Shown one piece after another: positions 25,330 to 34,131 of a stretch of 64,000 nucleotides of DNA. The notes under the pieces were generated by a model. It had not been told where the DNA came from. It searched no databases and worked only from the letters and a program-made list of their open reading frames with translations. Position numbers and translations under genes: made by a program. The stretch covers positions 1 through 64,000 of the forward strand of contig CAIPFE010000039.1 of NCBI GenBank assembly GCA_903864275.1, in the 5' to 3' direction. Every line of letters starts with the position of its first letter. Position 1 is the first letter of the stretch. The DNA comes from an uncultured Mucilaginibacter sp. (GTDB lineage Bacteria > Bacteroidota > Bacteroidia > Sphingobacteriales > Sphingobacteriaceae).

Positions 25330-25424
25330 CTACGGCCTGGCGTTAGGTGACGAAACGTTCCAGAAGATATATCGGGAATGCGGGGAAGATTATGGGTGGG
25401 AGGAAAGACAAGGGAGAGTTTTGA
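25330..25424 (+). pseudogene. Frameshifted 3' remnant of an amidohydrolase gene
   Basis: In a gap of about 320 bp, this stretch aligns closely with the last 80 bp of the amidohydrolase gene (23941-24025). It reads YGLALGDETFQKIY, then loses 2 bases relative to the intact gene (cggg against gggggg) and continues in another frame as GNAGKIMGGRK, ending in a TGA. The intact gene ends YGLALSDETLKKVY...GNAGRIMGARK. The rest of the gene copy is missing. The remainder of the gap (25146-25329) holds only AT-rich DNA. Confidence 0.75.
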
Positions 25425-25462
25425 CGAAATAACTTTGCCTGCATAATTATGCATCACTTCAC

Positions 25463-25945
25463 TCAATCTAAAGTTGCCACTATTTTGCCCGGAATGCTTT
25501 TTGCATATTCAAGATCGTGCTCTCTAAGGTATGGTATATAAATTAGTACTTTCCAATTAGCTTTCCAGTCAAATGGCGGGGTATGGGTTGCGTTTAAATA
25601 AAACCAGTCATCTTTACCGTCCCATATCAAACGTATAGCGTCTATCTTGTTAGACCAGGTTGCATAACGATTACCAAAAACTTCAGGGCTGTATTTCTCG
25701 TCAATGACTAGGTACCCTTTGGGCCGTAACTTGCCATCAACAGCCGATTTCACCTGCGGATAGCAGTTTTCGATATTGTTAAGTCGCTCCGTCACGTTTT
25801 GCTTCATAGACACCAAGGTAGGACATTTTTTTAATGTATTTGATATACCCATTAACTTAAGAATTCGCTCATCCATCCTAAAAAAATCCTCTATTCTTTT
25901 CTCTAGAAGAACCCGTCTACCCAAAAACAAATATTTGTTAATCAA
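25463..25945 (-). CDS. Hypothetical protein, 160 residues
   Basis: No recognised family. The N-terminus is basic and helical (NKYLFLGRRVLLEKRIEDFF), the C-terminus is aromatic and beta-rich (GKDDWFYLNATHTPPFDWKA). There is no signal peptide. It is AT-richer than its neighbours, is a single gene and lies next to the amidohydrolase remnant, so it may have arrived in the same rearrangement. Coding status is fairly likely but unproven. Confidence 0.5.
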   Translation of the reverse strand: MINKYLFLGRRVLLEKRIEDFFRMDERILKLMGISNTLKKCPTLVSMKQNVTERLNNIENCYPQVKSAVDGKLRPKGYLVIDEKYSPEVFGNRYATWSNKIDAIRLIWDGKDDWFYLNATHTPPFDWKANWKVLIYIPYLREHDLEYAKSIPGKIVATLD

Positions 25946-26002
25946 TCGTCTGTGCTCAATATTAATTTTACCTTACATTAAATTCACCAATCAAAACCCA
26001 TC

Positions 26003-26512
26003 ATGATCAAAAAAATTACTTTGTTAGCCGCTGCCGTGCTTGCGGTTGGCGCAGCAATAACCGGCTGCAATACCGGTTCTACAAAAACAGGCGACAGCGT
26101 CGCCGCCCCGATTGCTTTTGACACCGTCGCCGCCAGGAAGGCCGTCGACACCGTTAACCAGCAGGTAATGGACGGCGTAGTAAAAGGCGACGCGATCGCA
26201 GTTGCCAATTGCTATTCCTCCGATGCCAGTTTTATGGGCGCAAATGGCCCTGCCATAAATGGCAGAAAAAATATTGAAACGGCCATGATTGGTATGATGA
26301 AAAGCGGCATCGGCAAATTGACCGTAAATACCCTTCACCTTTGGGGTACCGAAAACGGCCTGGCAGAAGAAGGAACATACACAATGGCCGCCAAAGACGG
26401 TAAACAGATAGACAAAGGGAAATACATTGTGCTCTGGAAAAAAGAAGATGGCAAATGGAAGATCTTCCGCGATTGCGCCAACTCAGACCTGCCGCTGCCG
26501 GGTTCGAAATGA
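26003..26512 (+). CDS. SnoaL/NTF2-like (DUF4440-type) lipoprotein
   Basis: The 169-residue protein has a lipoprotein leader (MIKKITLLAAAVLAVGAAIT, then GCN). The domain VNQQVMDGVVKGDAIAVANCYSSDASFM...GRKNIETAMIGM... and WKKEDGKWKIFRDCANSDLP is the NTF2-like fold of DUF4440/ketosteroid-isomerase relatives. These often act as small-molecule binders or isomerases. The specific role is unknown. Confidence 0.8.
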   Translation: MIKKITLLAAAVLAVGAAITGCNTGSTKTGDSVAAPIAFDTVAARKAVDTVNQQVMDGVVKGDAIAVANCYSSDASFMGANGPAINGRKNIETAMIGMMKSGIGKLTVNTLHLWGTENGLAEEGTYTMAAKDGKQIDKGKYIVLWKKEDGKWKIFRDCANSDLPLPGSK

Positions 26513-26530
26513 TTGGCGGATTCCCGTCTT

Positions 26531-26558
26531 CGCAGGGTCCTCTTCGAGAGACCCTGCG
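26531..26558 (+). terminator. Hairpin after the NTF2-like gene
   Basis: CGCAGGGTC (26531-26539) pairs with GACCCTGCG (26550-26558) around a 10-nt loop, 19 bp beyond the stop. No T-tract follows directly. A second weak dyad (tttttgc...gcaaaaa) lies at about 26594-26620. The gap to 26721 holds no gene. Confidence 0.5.
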
Positions 26559-26720
26559 GGGACTGAACAGGGATGTTGCGGCGAAATGTTATTTTTGCAT
26601 ATTTTTGATATTCGCAAAAATTAATCATTTGATTTTCAGGCGTTCACGACAACAAAAATGTCTGTGCCGTTGCGAAGTGAACGCGAACGTGAACGCTTTT
26701 GTCTATAAATTCATATCTAC

Positions 26721-27032
26721 TTAGGCGTCATTACCGATCATGATGACCGGAGCCCCGCCGGTTGAAATCCGTGTGGCATCCGCCCCCAATTCCTGCATTG
26801 CCGGGGAAGCCAATGCAGCCTGCAATTCCTCCATTGAATTGAATGGCAATGAAAACATCAGGTAAAATGGAGGTAATTCCGGTGATATCGACAACATCCT
26901 GGTAACAGTGTACGGCTTTGCGTCGGGAGGAATGCCTGTTTTCTCGTGCGTCAGCCGTAAATGCGCCTCGTAGTCTTTCTCGAATTTTGCGACATCTGTA
27001 GGTTGCGGGTAAAGAACAATTAGTTTTGCCAT
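26721..27032 (-). CDS. EthD-family protein
   Basis: The 103-residue protein fits the EthD/dimeric alpha-beta barrel family: MAKLIVLYPQPTDVAKFEKD, then an H-x-x-L/T-H pattern (AHLRLTHEKT) and FYLMFSLPFNSMEELQAALA. Such proteins are small dimers often acting in degradation of ethers or aromatic compounds, or as general scaffolds. A single gene; no cofactor motif. Confidence 0.85.
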   Translation of the reverse strand: MAKLIVLYPQPTDVAKFEKDYEAHLRLTHEKTGIPPDAKPYTVTRMLSISPELPPFYLMFSLPFNSMEELQAALASPAMQELGADATRISTGGAPVIMIGNDA

Positions 27033-27242
27033 TTTCTTTTTTTAAAATTATTTACAAATTGGTTTTTTCGGTTCCTATACCAAACATCCGGGACCTGGCG
27101 ACGCAATGCATTTTACACGTGGATATACGGCAACAAAGCTGAGTACTGTTATTCCAGATAAAGATAATAACAAACGGACAAATATCTTTTACAATCCAAC
27201 ATCAATAAAATTAGTTTATTTTTAGGATCAAAAAAAAGCCAC

Positions 27243-28640
27243 ATGAAACTTGTCATCAAAACCTTTCTCTTTGTTTTTATCGCCACCGCGCTGTTTAGCT
27301 GTAAACACGCTGGCATCGGCAAAGCAACACGCGAAGATAAAAACGGCTGGATATATGTGCACCTTTCGGGTTCGCCAACTGATATCGGGTTTCAGCATGG
27401 TTATTTGTTAGCCAATGAGATTGACACCATGATAAAGCTGATGCAATATTACCTACCATCGAGCAGCGGTAAAAACTGGGACTTCTACCGCGCCGCATCT
27501 GCCCGCTTTATCTGGAAAAAAACAGACAAAGAATACCAGGATGAGATGAAAGGCATTGCGGAGGGCCTGCAGGCGAAAGGGTTTAAATATGATTCGCTGG
27601 ACCTTACGGCCCTGAACGCTATTACCGAACTGGGCGGCTACTATGTGCCGGAGTTAATGAATAAAACAAAGACCGGCAGCGGTGATAATAAAGCGCCCGG
27701 CAAATGCAGCGCCTTTATGGCCACAGGCAGTTTTACAAAAGACGATAAAATAGTGATGGCCCATAACGACTGGACGGACTATATCATAGGCGAACGGTGG
27801 AACATTATTGCGGACATTAAACCGGATAAGGGTAACCCGATATTGATGGACACAGGCCCCGGTTTTATCCATAGCGGCGATGATTTTGTGATCAACAAAA
27901 ACGGTATCCTGATCACAGAAACTACCATTACCGGCTTTCATGGTTTCGACACTACGCGTACGCCCGAGTTTGTGCGAGCCCGAAAGGCGGCGCAATACAG
28001 CAACAGCATTGATGATGCCGTCAGGATAATGACCACCGATAACAACGGCGGCTACGCCAACGACTGGCTGATCGGCGACACCAAAACCAGCGAAGTGGCC
28101 AAACTTGAGCTCGGGCTTAAGGATTATAAAGTGTACCGGTCGAAAGATACTGTTTTCATTGGCTCAAATTTCCCGAGCAATCCAAAACTGATCAAAGAAG
28201 AAACAAACTTTGATGTAAACAACAAAACCATATCATCAAACGCGCGCAAGCTCCGAATGGAACAATTGGTTATGGTTGAAAACCGGGGCAAGCTCAACGA
28301 CAGCCTCGGGAAAATTATTGAAGGGGATACCTATGACGCAATTGACAAGAAAAGTGCCCTTAACCGCTGTGTGATCGACGGGCACCTGGAAGAAGACCCG
28401 ATAGCGAGCAAAGAATACAGTTTACCGCCGTTTTTCCCGATGGGCGCCGTACAAGGGAAAGTCACCACGTCGGATATGGCAAATAAAATGCAGATATGGG
28501 CGCACATGGGCCACCCGGGCGGCGCTGATTTCCTTGCGCGTCCATTTCTTAAAAAGCACCCGGAGTTTGTAAAAACCCAGGGGAAATATTTGAGGGATAT
28601 GAAAGCGTATCCGTGGACGCTGTTTACGGCTTCGAAATGA
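27243..28640 (+). CDS. C45-type autoproteolytic acyltransferase/hydrolase lipoprotein
   Basis: The 465-residue protein has a lipobox (FIATALFSCKHAG). The Ntn-hydrolase core starts at Cys155 (GKCSAFMATGSFTKDD), the expected nucleophile exposed by self-cleavage, followed by the conserved HNDWTDYIIGERWNII and GFIHSGDDFVINKNG. The family (C45/phospholipase B-like) hydrolyses amide bonds in acyl compounds. The N-terminal 130 residues (HGYLLANEI) are the usual pro-region. Downstream gap contains short direct repeats (ctatggtcc at about 28730). Confidence 0.85.
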   Translation: MKLVIKTFLFVFIATALFSCKHAGIGKATREDKNGWIYVHLSGSPTDIGFQHGYLLANEIDTMIKLMQYYLPSSSGKNWDFYRAASARFIWKKTDKEYQDEMKGIAEGLQAKGFKYDSLDLTALNAITELGGYYVPELMNKTKTGSGDNKAPGKCSAFMATGSFTKDDKIVMAHNDWTDYIIGERWNIIADIKPDKGNPILMDTGPGFIHSGDDFVINKNGILITETTITGFHGFDTTRTPEFVRARKAAQYSNSIDDAVRIMTTDNNGGYANDWLIGDTKTSEVAKLELGLKDYKVYRSKDTVFIGSNFPSNPKLIKEETNFDVNNKTISSNARKLRMEQLVMVENRGKLNDSLGKIIEGDTYDAIDKKSALNRCVIDGHLEEDPIASKEYSLPPFFPMGAVQGKVTTSDMANKMQIWAHMGHPGGADFLARPFLKKHPEFVKTQGKYLRDMKAYPWTLFTASK

Positions 28641-28748
28641 GGTATTTATTCCTGCTGCCGGGCTGATTAATGCACATTGACAGCCTGCAGTAATTTCGGT
28701 TTGAAACCGTTTTGCCACGGTCTATGGTCCATCGACTATGGTCCCCTA

Positions 28749-29855
28749 CTACTCCCAACTAAAAGATTTTACAGCAATTGGCCCAATAATGAGCGTCCAG
28801 ATCACAAGCCCGCCAATAGTTAATGGCATTTGCCAGATATGAACGCCTTCGAAAGCGATTTTCCGGAGACCATCCACAAAGCAGGTAAGGGGCAGCAGGC
28901 CGCAGAATTGTTGTAATAAATGGGGGTAGTTTTCTGTCGGGAAAAATAAGCCGCATAGTAAAATTTGAGGCAGTACTACGGTATTGGCAATTGGGGCTAT
29001 GGAGTTTTCGTTTTGCACCACACCGCTGATAATAAACCCGATCCCCATAAAAATGCATATCCCGAACAGGGAAAAAACCAGCATTTCAAAGAATGTCGCT
29101 ATGCCATTTACCAGTGTAAACTGAAAAACAAAATAACCGATGGCTACCATAATAATAAAGCTGATAACATGAAAAAATAGCCGGCTCAGCATCTCCCCGG
29201 CTATAATGGAACCGCGCCTTACAGGCGTGGCCCTTAGCCGCTTTAGTACAAGTTCTTTGCGGAGGCCAAACAACAGGAACGACGAACCGTACACCCCAGC
29301 CATGAGCAGCGAAAAACCCAGTTGTCCGGGCAGGATGAAATCGATTGACCGGTAGACGCGGCCGGGCGCTTTTGTTATGTCGATGGCGGCTATAGATAAA
29401 TTGCCTGGAAATACTTTTTGGTTGATCTTCCCGATAGCATCGTTAAGCACGACTTCAAGCAACCCGATGCTCTCTGCTGACGAAGCCGCCGCACGCAGGT
29501 GAATTGTATAATGAGGTACAGGGGATGCATTTTTAGCGGGCGTAATATCGAGAATAGCAACGATGCGGCCTTTTTTTAAATCCTCCGCTTGTTCAGCCGC
29601 CGACAATCCCCGCTGCAGGCTTATCGCCGGGATTTTTTTTATGGCATCAAATGCCAAATTTGAAGTATCGCAGCCCTGGGCTATGGCCAACTTCATTGCC
29701 GGGGCCTTGTTAGGCACTATCGACCCGAACACCAAAATAAAAATTATGGGAAACAGCAGCGAGAAAACGATAGAAGTAGGGCTTCTGAGCGTGGCAAGTA
29801 AACTGAACCTTGAAATAGTGAAAGCGGCTTTTACCTGGTTAGCAGGATGACTCAT
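28749..29855 (-). CDS. ABC-2 type transporter permease
   Basis: About 368 residues from the ATG at 29853-29855 (the longer frame to 29876 adds 7 residues and lies over a -7 box). Topology is that of ABC-2 permeases: one helix near 20-45 (SPTSIVFSLLFPIIFILVFG), a large extracytoplasmic loop, then about five helices (from FSLLMAGVYGSSFLLFG). The sequence GLRKELVLKRLRATPVRRGS is typical. It exports drugs, lipids or polysaccharide precursors; its ATPase is not in the neighbourhood. Confidence 0.85.
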   Translation of the reverse strand: MSHPANQVKAAFTISRFSLLATLRSPTSIVFSLLFPIIFILVFGSIVPNKAPAMKLAIAQGCDTSNLAFDAIKKIPAISLQRGLSAAEQAEDLKKGRIVAILDITPAKNASPVPHYTIHLRAAASSAESIGLLEVVLNDAIGKINQKVFPGNLSIAAIDITKAPGRVYRSIDFILPGQLGFSLLMAGVYGSSFLLFGLRKELVLKRLRATPVRRGSIIAGEMLSRLFFHVISFIIMVAIGYFVFQFTLVNGIATFFEMLVFSLFGICIFMGIGFIISGVVQNENSIAPIANTVVLPQILLCGLFFPTENYPHLLQQFCGLLPLTCFVDGLRKIAFEGVHIWQMPLTIGGLVIWTLIIGPIAVKSFSWE

Positions 29856-29861
29856 AGCTGG

Positions 29862-29869
29862 CAAATATA
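29862..29869 (-). promoter_or_regulatory. -7 box TATATTTG just before ABC permease start
   Basis: On the minus strand TATATTTG is followed after 6 nt (CCAGCT) by the ATG at 29855. It fits TAnnTTTG exactly. The start of transcription would fall on or next to the ATG. Confidence 0.5.
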
Positions 29870-29993
29870 GAAACAAGATGATTTATTTCAGCGCCTAAAT
29901 TTTTTGTCATAAAACACCCCTTAAAAAGGCTTGAACTCACCTCCTCAAATCCCGGCCATTCAGGTATATTTGTTGAAACTAATCAATTAAAAA

Positions 29994-30413
29994 ATGAAAT
30001 CGAGCAATATTACCATCATGTTTAACGGCAATACGGAGGCCGCATTTAATTTTTACAAATCGGTATTCGGGGGAGAGTTCACCACACTTTCGCGGATGAA
30101 AGACATTCCCGGGGATCATCCCATGCCGCCGGACCAGGCCGAAAAGATCCTATATGTCCAACTGCCCATTGGCGACTCTTCAATAATGGGCATGGACATA
30201 CCCGCGCACATGCCACCAACAAATGCAGGCAATAATTTTATGGTAACATTGGATACCAGCAGCGAAGAAGAAAACACCAGGCTTTTTAATGAGCTGTCGG
30301 AAGGTGGTATTGTGATGATGCCATTGGGCCACCAGTTTTGGGGCGCTTTTTTTGGCATGGTGACCGACAAGTTCGGCATTCAGTGGATGCTGAGTTATGT
30401 GAAGGAGCAGTAA
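29994..30413 (+). CDS. VOC/PhnB-like protein
   Basis: The 139-residue protein belongs to the vicinal-oxygen-chelate (glyoxalase/PhnB) fold: MFNGNTEAAFNFYKSVFGGE at the start, later PPDQAEKILYVQLPIGDSSI, and WGAFFGMVTDKFGIQWML at the end, which is the PhnB signature. PhnB-like members mostly lack known activity. A -7 box TATATTTG lies at 29965-29972, giving a short leader of about 20 nt. Confidence 0.9.
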   Translation: MKSSNITIMFNGNTEAAFNFYKSVFGGEFTTLSRMKDIPGDHPMPPDQAEKILYVQLPIGDSSIMGMDIPAHMPPTNAGNNFMVTLDTSSEEENTRLFNELSEGGIVMMPLGHQFWGAFFGMVTDKFGIQWMLSYVKEQ

Positions 30414-30448
30414 GAGGCCGGTTATATTTAAATATGAGCTGAAATACG

Positions 30449-30480
30449 AAGCGGATGCTGAAAGGCTATCCGCTTTTTAT
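30449..30480 (+). terminator. Terminator after the VOC gene
   Basis: AAGCGGAT (30449-30456) pairs with ATCCGCTT (30468-30475) around an 11-nt loop, followed by TTTAT. A standard intrinsic terminator, 36 bp after the stop. Confidence 0.8.
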
Positions 30481-30513
30481 ATGCACCAACCGGGTGTTAG
30501 AAGCTAAGTGTTA

Positions 30514-30894
30514 TTATAAACTGTTTTTTATAGAAATAACGCCAAATAAAGATGTCCCGGTTAAAATTAACACTTTGCTGGCATTGATATTTTGAGCTAC
30601 ATCTATCCTTTTATCTTCGATAGTGGCAAGCAACAGTGTTTGATCAGCTTCAACGCGCCAATCGCGCGGAACCCTTATTTTAGTTTCGCTGAATGCCTGG
30701 GATATATCTAAGACAACAACGCCGTTTATATCGGCATTGGTGAAATCCAGTTTGGTAGCGCCAAACAGGCTGGCTATTCGGCCGCCTTTAAAATCCTTTG
30801 AAATGACGGTGTTCTTTATTTCGCCGAATACCACGGTTGAATTAACATAATCCGCCGGGTTGCCTTCAAAAGGTGGTGTTGCTGTGTTTGTCAT
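30514..30894 (-). CDS. LiaF-C-like (cell-wall stress response) domain protein
   Basis: About 126 residues from the ATG at 30892-30894. The beta-helix-like pattern VVFGEIKNTVISKDFKGGRI, SLFGATKLDFTNADI and GVVVLDISQAFSETKIRVPRDW matches the LiaF C-terminal/DUF2154 domain. In Firmicutes this domain senses envelope stress with a kinase; in Bacteroidetes it occurs in small stand-alone proteins of unknown role. No membrane helix is present. Confidence 0.75.
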   Translation of the reverse strand: MTNTATPPFEGNPADYVNSTVVFGEIKNTVISKDFKGGRIASLFGATKLDFTNADINGVVVLDISQAFSETKIRVPRDWRVEADQTLLLATIEDKRIDVAQNINASKVLILTGTSLFGVISIKNSL

Positions 30895-31003
30895 GATCTT
30901 AATTTTTATCAATATTATAAAACAACATAGGCTTTAAAAAGCGTAAGCCCGCCAGATATTTAAAATAGTCGGTAAATGTGGCGGTTACATCGGTAAATGA
31001 TCA

Positions 31004-31795
31004 TCACAACCCAATAATCCCCGCCCTTCCATTCGTCGTTTTAAAATGAATAAACGCCTCGGCCATTTTAACGCCGGCTTCTAACCCTCTGAATTCTTCC
31101 AGCGGTTTAAAGTAGTCGTTATAGGTATTTACCGGGTCCTGGGTTTTATGGGCAAACATGGCTTCCTTTTTCTTTTCATGTTCAGCGGTTATGTCCACGT
31201 AATCGGTCGGCGTAAAGGCCATCGTTTCAACGCCGGTATTTACTTCGTAAAAATAAAGGTCGAAGGCCCGGCCTGACCGGACCCAGGCGGTTAAGGCCAG
31301 TTCGCCGGTTACCTGGTGGTCAGGATGCGAATCAAGCGGCCATTGGGTAAACACAATATCCGGCTTTGCTGCCTGAATAAGATTGGTCATTTTTTCATTC
31401 CACTCTTTGTCCAAAATCGAATCGCCATCTATCTGCCCTGCAAATTGGGGGCTTGCATTTAATATTTTGCAGGCAGTTTCTGCTTCTTTGGTACGCAATG
31501 CCGCCATTTCCGCGCGAGTTTTGGCGGGGTCGCTTGCCTCGCCCCTGGTGAGGTATAAAAAGGTTACTTCGTGCCCTGCGGCGCTGTATTTCGCCATAGT
31601 GCCGCCGCAGCCGAATTCTGGGTCGCCGGGGTGGGCGCCAACGCAAACTATACGTAGTTTCTTATCGGTCGGTTTAATAGTAATTAGTTTAGCGGTTTTT
31701 TGCGCTATACCGGCCAATGGCGCAACGGTAAGGCCGCCTAAAGCCAATGCCGAAAGTTTTATAAAATCGCGCCTGGCTGGTTTGTTTTTTTCCAT
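31004..31795 (-). CDS. PIG-L family deacetylase, Tat-exported
   Basis: The 263-residue protein starts with a twin-arginine leader (RRDFIKLSALALGGLTVAPL). The LmbE/PIG-L motif appears as AHPGDPEFGCGGT (usual HPDDE), with the second zinc ligand in WPLDSHPDHQVTG. The family removes N-acetyl groups from sugars such as GlcNAc-PI or bacillithiol precursors. The Asp to Gly change at the HPDD position is notable but the following Asp remains. A single gene. Confidence 0.88.
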   Translation of the reverse strand: MEKNKPARRDFIKLSALALGGLTVAPLAGIAQKTAKLITIKPTDKKLRIVCVGAHPGDPEFGCGGTMAKYSAAGHEVTFLYLTRGEASDPAKTRAEMAALRTKEAETACKILNASPQFAGQIDGDSILDKEWNEKMTNLIQAAKPDIVFTQWPLDSHPDHQVTGELALTAWVRSGRAFDLYFYEVNTGVETMAFTPTDYVDITAEHEKKKEAMFAHKTQDPVNTYNDYFKPLEEFRGLEAGVKMAEAFIHFKTTNGRAGIIGL

Positions 31796-31920
31796 GGTTA
31801 AATGTAGATTTTTTATGGGGAAGTTGCATGACTTACCTATTGCCGATATATTTTTATTAAGTTAATTTGAAGCACAATTATATGATATATTAGTATGATC
31901 GTTATAAACCAATAGCCTAA

Positions 31921-32904
31921 ATGGAAAGAAAAACAATAACAGCGGGTTTTTTAAAAACAATCTGCTGGTTAAATGACGCAATTGTAGATTGGGCAGGGGG
32001 AGTTTTATATTCATTGGATGGAAAGAAAAAGCAACTTGGGCAATACTATGCATTTAATTTTGATGATTCAATTGTCTCGTCGGACGGACAATATACCTTC
32101 ATAAATCAGAAGCTTGGCACTAAGGGATTATTACTAAAAAGGGGTGAACTGATGAGAGAAATCAATAGATCGCATTATTGCGCCAACGCGTATGAATATC
32201 CGGCCGCATTTGTAACAATTAAGGGTACAACTTATTTAATACATTGTCCATTGGCATACAACAGGCTTGATTTTGAAAATGTTGAAACTGGCGAACTTGT
32301 AACAGATATTTCCGATAGAAACCCGTCTGATGTTTTTCATTCCAGGTTAGAAATAAACACAACTAATACATTTTTAATAAGTAAGGGTTGGGTGTGGCAT
32401 CCCTTAAATGTTGTTGAAGTTTTTAATGTAATTGATTGTATTAAAAATCCCTTGCTCCTTGATAATTCAACTTTAACTCCCAATATGGGCGTTGAGGTTT
32501 GTACTGCAAGTTTTGTAGATGACTCAAAAATTCTTATTGGCACATCGGATGAGACTTTCGACGAGGATAACCCCAATCTTCCCCTAAGGCATATAGCTAT
32601 TTGGGATATAGGGTCAAATGAAGTAGCTAGTCCTGTAAAAGTAAAAGGAGAATTCGGGAATTTGTATTCCATAAATGATAAGTTTGCCTGGGATACTTTT
32701 AAATTTCCGAAAATAATAAATATAAAGACCGGTGAAATAATGGATGAAGACGAGTCTGTTTTTAGCGGCGAACAAAACTCAAGTATAATAGGAAATGATA
32801 CGTTAAAATTTCCCCAAATTGCTTTTAATCGCCAAACCAAACAATTGGCTATAAAAGGTCAAGAAAAAATAGAGATTCTTACACCATCAAAATTATTTTT
32901 ATAA
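31921..32904 (+). CDS. Hypothetical protein, WD40/propeller-like
   Basis: The 327-residue cytoplasmic-looking protein has no signal peptide. Repeated patterns (GGVLYSLDGKKKQLGQYYAF, SDGQYTFINQ, RHIAIWDIGSNEVASPVKVK) suggest a small beta-propeller. It is clearly AT-richer than the flanking genes, which suggests recent acquisition. The stop overlaps the ATG of the GH105 gene by one base (32904), so the latter may be translated by coupling. Function unknown. Confidence 0.65.
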   Translation: MERKTITAGFLKTICWLNDAIVDWAGGVLYSLDGKKKQLGQYYAFNFDDSIVSSDGQYTFINQKLGTKGLLLKRGELMREINRSHYCANAYEYPAAFVTIKGTTYLIHCPLAYNRLDFENVETGELVTDISDRNPSDVFHSRLEINTTNTFLISKGWVWHPLNVVEVFNVIDCIKNPLLLDNSTLTPNMGVEVCTASFVDDSKILIGTSDETFDEDNPNLPLRHIAIWDIGSNEVASPVKVKGEFGNLYSINDKFAWDTFKFPKIINIKTGEIMDEDESVFSGEQNSSIIGNDTLKFPQIAFNRQTKQLAIKGQEKIEILTPSKLFL

Positions 32905-34061
32905 TGAAATACATCCAGCGAGGTAAAATTTCAATGCTAGTACTATTATTGGTATTAACCGTTGCAGCAAAAGCTTCTGATATTGGCAAAAAATCTGTAG
33001 CAAAAGACACCATCTTTACCCCCTCCGCCGTTCTAAAAGTTATGAAGAGCGTTGGCGACTGGCAATTGCAATCGTGGAAAACAGATGGCTTTAAACATAA
33101 AAAGACAGACTGGACAAACGGCGCATTATACACCGGGTTGTTTGCACTTGGCCAAACGACCGGTGACGAAAAATATCACCAGGCGCTGATTGCCATCGGT
33201 AACGATGTGAATTGGAATACCGGCAGCAACCGCCTGCTCGCGGATGATTATTGTGTAGGGCAAACCTATTCGTTGCTGTACATGAAGTATAAGGAGCCAA
33301 AAATGATAGGGCCGTTTAAACAACAGGCCGATAGCATTGTGGGGCTGCCTTTTAATGAATCGCTGGAGTGGAAAAATAATATACAACAGCGTGAATGGGC
33401 CTGGTGCGATGCTTTGTTTATGGGGCCTACCGCGCTTGCCTATTTATCAACAGCAACAGGCGACCTGAAATATTTAAATAAAGCGGTTGTACTCTGGAAA
33501 AAAACAACGGATTATTTGTATGACCCGCAGGCGCACCTGTATTCACGGGACGGGAGCTATCTAAACAAAAAAGAGAAAAACGGCGAAAAGGTATTCTGGT
33601 CGCGGGGAAATGGCTGGGTGCTGGCGGGGCTGGCCAGGGTGTTAGAAAACATGCCCGCTGATTATCCCGGAAGGCAAAAATTTGTCGGCCAATTTAAAGA
33701 CATGGCGACGAAGATCGCGGCGTTGCAGCAACCCGATGGCAGCTGGCACGCCTCCCTGCTCGACCCGGAAAGTTACCCCATTAAAGAAACCAGCGGGACC
33801 GGTTTTTATTGCTACGCTATTTTATGGGGGATAAATCATGGAATTTTAAATAAATCGCAATTTCTGCCGGTTGCAAAAAAGGCATGGGTGGCGCTTGTTA
33901 CTTCCGTTCAGCCGGATGGCATGCTGGGCTACGTGCAGCCCATAGGGGGTAGTCCTGACAAGGTAACCGAACAAAGCAATGAGGTTTATGGCACGGGTGC
34001 ATTTTTACTCGCCGGGGCGCAGTTGCATCAGTATCTCGGTGAACATAAGGGACATTTGTAA
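32904..34061 (+). CDS. GH105-type unsaturated rhamnogalacturonyl hydrolase
   Basis: The 385-residue enzyme has a signal peptide (SMLVLLLVLTVAAKA). It shows the GH88/GH105 (alpha/alpha)6 signatures: WAWCDALFMGP with catalytic Asp169, WSRGNGWVLAGL and GTGFYCYAILWG. The enzyme removes the unsaturated uronic acid from pectin (rhamnogalacturonan) fragments left by lyases. It fits with the pectate-lyase-fold protein at 42332. It overlaps the upstream AT-rich gene by one base. Confidence 0.92.
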   Translation: MKYIQRGKISMLVLLLVLTVAAKASDIGKKSVAKDTIFTPSAVLKVMKSVGDWQLQSWKTDGFKHKKTDWTNGALYTGLFALGQTTGDEKYHQALIAIGNDVNWNTGSNRLLADDYCVGQTYSLLYMKYKEPKMIGPFKQQADSIVGLPFNESLEWKNNIQQREWAWCDALFMGPTALAYLSTATGDLKYLNKAVVLWKKTTDYLYDPQAHLYSRDGSYLNKKEKNGEKVFWSRGNGWVLAGLARVLENMPADYPGRQKFVGQFKDMATKIAALQQPDGSWHASLLDPESYPIKETSGTGFYCYAILWGINHGILNKSQFLPVAKKAWVALVTSVQPDGMLGYVQPIGGSPDKVTEQSNEVYGTGAFLLAGAQLHQYLGEHKGHL

Positions 34062-34131
34062 CTTTATCACCTAACGCAAGTTACATCTGCAAAGGCGAAT
34101 AAAATGTATATTAGTACATTATTAAACGCCA

